From positions 18,083 to 82,082 of the forward strand of contig DASRDU010000067.1 of the NCBI GenBank assembly GCA_035652435.1: a DNA stretch of 64,000 bases, written 5' to 3'. Made by a program: the position numbers and the translations under genes. Of the stretch, positions 60,534-64,000 are shown in pieces. Position 1 is the stretch's first letter. Every line of letters begins with the position of its first letter. Below the pieces are notes generated by a model. The model worked only from the letters and a program-made list of their open reading frames with translations. It did no database searches and was not told the DNA's origin. This DNA is from DASRDU01 sp035652435 (GTDB lineage: Bacteria; Acidobacteriota; Blastocatellia; RBC074).

Positions 60534-62646
60534 TACTTCTGCTCTCCTGCCGGGCGCCCTCGCCGGGCTGAACCTTTACCGCGCAAACCTTGAATTCGGG
60601 CATCCGGCTGGTCGGGTCGAGCGCCGGGCTGGTCAGCCTGTTGGCCGACTGATGATCGCCCCAGTGAAACGGGACGAACACGGTGTCTTCGCGGATGTCT
60701 GACGTGACTTTGACCTTGAAATTCGCCGAGCCGCGGCGAGTCACCAGCGTCACGTCGCCGCCCTCCGCCAGCCCGTAACGCTTCGCGGCGTTCGGGTGAA
60801 ATTCGGCCTGCGGGTCGGCGGCCATCTCTTTCAACTTTTCGACCCGGCGCGTTATCGCGCCCGACTGGTAATGAGCCAGCACGCGCCCCGTCGTCAGGTA
60901 GAGCGGATATTCGGCGTCGGGTTCTTCGACCGGCGCGAGGTGACTGACCGCGTGAAATCGCGCCCTGCCGTTTGGCGTCGCAAAGGATTCAGCGAACAGG
61001 CGCGGCGTGCCGGGATGGCTCTCGCCGGGGCAGGGCCAGTGCAGCGCCTCGCCCGCTTCCAGCCTCGCGTAACTGATGCCCGAGTAATCGGCGATGCCGC
61101 CTTTCGTCGCCCTGCGCAATTCGTCAAAGACCTGCTCCGCGTCCGCGTAGGTGAAGAACCTGCGCTTACCCAGCCGCGCCGCGAGCGCGCAGATGATTTC
61201 AACATCGGTGCGCACCCCGGCGGGCGGCGCGAAGGCGTGACGGCGGCGGATGACGCGCCCTTCCAGATTCGTCATCGTGCCGTCTTCTTCAGCCCACTGC
61301 GCCGCAGGCAGCACGACGTCGGCGAGCCTCGCCGTCTCCGAAAGAAAGAAGTCGGTGGCGCAGAAGAAATCGAGCGACGACAGGCGCCCAATGATCCTGC
61401 CGGCATCGGGCGCTGAGACCGCGAAGTTGAAGCCGAGCGAAAACAAGGCCCTGATTTCGCCGCCCAGCGCATTCATCAGTTCATAGGCCGACTTGCCCGG
61501 CCCGGGGATTTCCGCCTCGCTCACGCCCCAGACCCTGGCGATGTGCTGCCGCGCTTCGGGGTCATCAATCTTCCGGTAGCCCGGAAGCTGATCGGCCTTC
61601 TGCCCATGCTCGCGCCCGCCCTGACCGTTGCCCTGACCGGTGATCGTGCCGAAGCCGCTCGAAGGCCTGCCGACTTTGCCGAGCGCGAGCGCGAGATTGA
61701 TAAACGCCAGCGTGTTGTTGACGCCCTGCGACTGCTGTTCAGGGCCGCGCGCCGTCAGGATCATCGCGGTGTGCGACGACCCGAGCATCCTCGCCGTGCG
61801 CAGCAGCAGCGCTTCGGGGACGCCCGTGATGCGTTCCACACGTTCGGGCCAGTAAGTGGCGACCACGCCTTTAACCGCGCCGAAGCCCTCGGTGCGTTCG
61901 CGGATGTAAGCTTCATCAATCAGCCCGTCGCGGATCAGGATGTGCAGCAGCCCGTTCGCCAGCGCCGCGTCGGTGCCGGGGATCAGCCGCAGATGAACGT
62001 TCGCCATCTGCGCCGTCGCCGAAAGTCGCGGGTCGGCGACGACGAGCCTGCCGCCGCTGTTGCGCTGCGCCTCAAAGTATTGCACGAGCGGCGGCATCGT
62101 TTCCGCCGGGTTCGCGCCGACGAGCAGGATCACTTCGGCCTGCGGGATGTCGGCGACCGGGAAGGGCAGACCGCGATCAATGCCAAACGCTTTGATTGAT
62201 GCAGCAGCAGCGCTCGACATGCAGAAGCGGCCGTTATAATCAACGTTCGCCGTCCGCAAAGCCACGCGCGCGAACTTGCCCAGCAGATAAGCCTTCTCGT
62301 TCGTCAGCGAGCCGCCGCCCAGCACGCCGACCGCGTCGCTCCCGTACCGCGCCTGCGCCGAGATGAAGGCCCCGGCCACCGCGTCGAGCGCCTCGTTCCA
62401 GTCAACGGGAACAAGCGCGCCGCGGGCGTTGCGTTTGAGCGGCCTGAGCAACCGTTCCGGGTGATTCAGTACTTCAGCCGCCGTCCAGCCCTTGATGCAG
62501 AGCGCGCCTTTGTTGGCCGCGAACGATTCGTCGCCGTGAATTGTCACGCCCTCGCGGCTGCCCGAAAGCTTCATCCCGCATTGCAGGGCGCAGTAAGGGC
62601 AGTGCGTCGAGGCCGGCTCTGAATTGTGCGGCGACAACTGATTCAC
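60526..62646 (-). CDS. nasA: Assimilatory nitrate reductase catalytic subunit
   Basis: About 706 aa. A molybdopterin (bis-MGD) oxidoreductase reducing nitrate to nitrite. The N-terminal [4Fe-4S] site is HCPYCALQCG (Cys16, Cys19, Cys23) with Cys50 in GALCIKGW. Molybdopterin regions include VGANPAETMP, GQGNGQGGREHGQKADQLPGYR and LADVVLPAAQWAEEDGT. The dinucleotide-binding C-terminus contains LTTGRVLAHYQSGAITRR. No C-terminal BFD [2Fe-2S] domain is present. The start is uncertain: the frame runs on to a TTG at 62811, but those 55 extra codons are not family-like, so the GTG at 62646 is taken. It is the first gene of the nasA-nirB-nirD-hemD operon. Confidence 0.88.
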   Translation of the reverse strand: MNQLSPHNSEPASTHCPYCALQCGMKLSGSREGVTIHGDESFAANKGALCIKGWTAAEVLNHPERLLRPLKRNARGALVPVDWNEALDAVAGAFISAQARYGSDAVGVLGGGSLTNEKAYLLGKFARVALRTANVDYNGRFCMSSAAAASIKAFGIDRGLPFPVADIPQAEVILLVGANPAETMPPLVQYFEAQRNSGGRLVVADPRLSATAQMANVHLRLIPGTDAALANGLLHILIRDGLIDEAYIRERTEGFGAVKGVVATYWPERVERITGVPEALLLRTARMLGSSHTAMILTARGPEQQSQGVNNTLAFINLALALGKVGRPSSGFGTITGQGNGQGGREHGQKADQLPGYRKIDDPEARQHIARVWGVSEAEIPGPGKSAYELMNALGGEIRALFSLGFNFAVSAPDAGRIIGRLSSLDFFCATDFFLSETARLADVVLPAAQWAEEDGTMTNLEGRVIRRRHAFAPPAGVRTDVEIICALAARLGKRRFFTYADAEQVFDELRRATKGGIADYSGISYARLEAGEALHWPCPGESHPGTPRLFAESFATPNGRARFHAVSHLAPVEEPDAEYPLYLTTGRVLAHYQSGAITRRVEKLKEMAADPQAEFHPNAAKRYGLAEGGDVTLVTRRGSANFKVKVTSDIREDTVFVPFHWGDHQSANRLTSPALDPTSRMPEFKVCAVKVQPGEGARQESRSNG

Positions 62647-62940
62647 TGGTGAACTGTCATCCAGTTGATAATTGGGTTGACTCAAGGCCTGGGTGAAGCT
62701 GATTGGTGTTGTCTTCCAGACACCTGATCGGCTGAGCAATGCGTACTGCTCGCTGCTGGCTTTGGCAAGCCGCGTACCAGTAAAGCGGGGTGATGCCGAT
62801 GTGGCGGGCAATCTGTCTGGCGTTTCAGCGGGTTAGGGGAATAAAGAAGGAAATGTCTGCGTGGCGGGCGGGGTTGTCGGGCTGGCGCGATTTCTACAAA
62901 TTTGTCTGAGACGAAAAGAGATCAGGAAAGAATTTTCGGT

Positions 62941-63999
<1,059 letters not shown>

Positions 64000-64000
64000 C

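Noticed and set aside
62740..62830. Minus-strand words resembling a recombinase C-terminus (ARHIGITPLYWY)
   Set aside because: Too short, no catalytic context and in a frame with stops; could be chance in the region upstream of nasA.
62812..62940. Possible sigma-54 site (GTGGCGGGCGGGGTTGT)
   Set aside because: Wrong strand for nasA, spacing off by one, and no GC at -12.

Overview
The window looks like chromosomal DNA of a GC-rich Acidobacteriota, most likely Blastocatellia or a relative. This is an inference from gene content: two very large carboxypeptidase-regulatory-like TonB-dependent receptors, a CRTAC1/ASPIC-UnbV protein beside a TPR protein, an N-terminal regulatory domain typical of the phylum (7776-9203), a secreted TPR-CHAT protein next to an ECF sigma factor and a membrane anti-sigma-like protein, and Calx-beta surface proteins. 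No rRNA or tRNA gene and no CRISPR array was seen.

Layout. 1-3.4 kb: an ABC efflux operon (two FtsX-type permeases, the first only as its last 21 codons, then a periplasmic adaptor and a LolD/MacB-type ATPase). 3.8-9.2 kb: a TonB-dependent receptor converging on a membrane-anchored acidobacterial regulator across a perfect bidirectional terminator. 9.8-20.7 kb: a nutrient-acquisition block (second receptor, TPR protein, CRTAC1 protein, GH20 beta-hexosaminidase, Na+/solute symporter), read as outer-membrane uptake, sugar release and inner-membrane import of amino-sugars. A near-identical 23-bp motif lies upstream of the second receptor and of the hexosaminidase.

21.55-37.93 kb: a 16.4-kb integrated element bounded by a 14-bp direct repeat. 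It splits a Calx-beta surface-protein gene, and precise excision would restore a 772-codon frame. Tyrosine integrase, excisionase-like protein, replicative helicase, tape-measure protein and terminase all lie on the minus strand, but no portal, capsid, head-tail or lysis gene is visible. It looks like a phage satellite or a strongly reduced prophage. Its left end carries a compact operon: a 79-aa HTH protein on a near-leaderless promoter, a RelA/SpoT-type nucleotide synthetase, a second HTH/coiled-coil protein and a small coiled-coil protein. Both promoters of the divergent control region carry the same 8-bp word, TACACAGG, in their spacers. This is the strongest candidate for an undescribed phage-borne toxin or defence module.

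38-45.8 kb: the C-terminal part of the split gene and a 1941-aa paralogue that adds four near-identical ~106-aa repeats and an extracellular endo/exonuclease domain. 46.1-53 kb: a clostripain-like C11 protease overlapping a TPR-CHAT protease gene by 4 nt, followed by the ECF sigma factor and the membrane anti-sigma-like protein. Two clan-CD proteases with a sigma module is the second noteworthy system.

53.3-64 kb: a nitrate-assimilation locus on the minus strand (sigma-54 activator cut by the window edge, NasA, NirB, NirD, a uroporphyrinogen-III-synthase-like protein, a NarK-type transporter, an internally deleted NrtD-type ATPase pseudogene, and an alginate-export-family porin).
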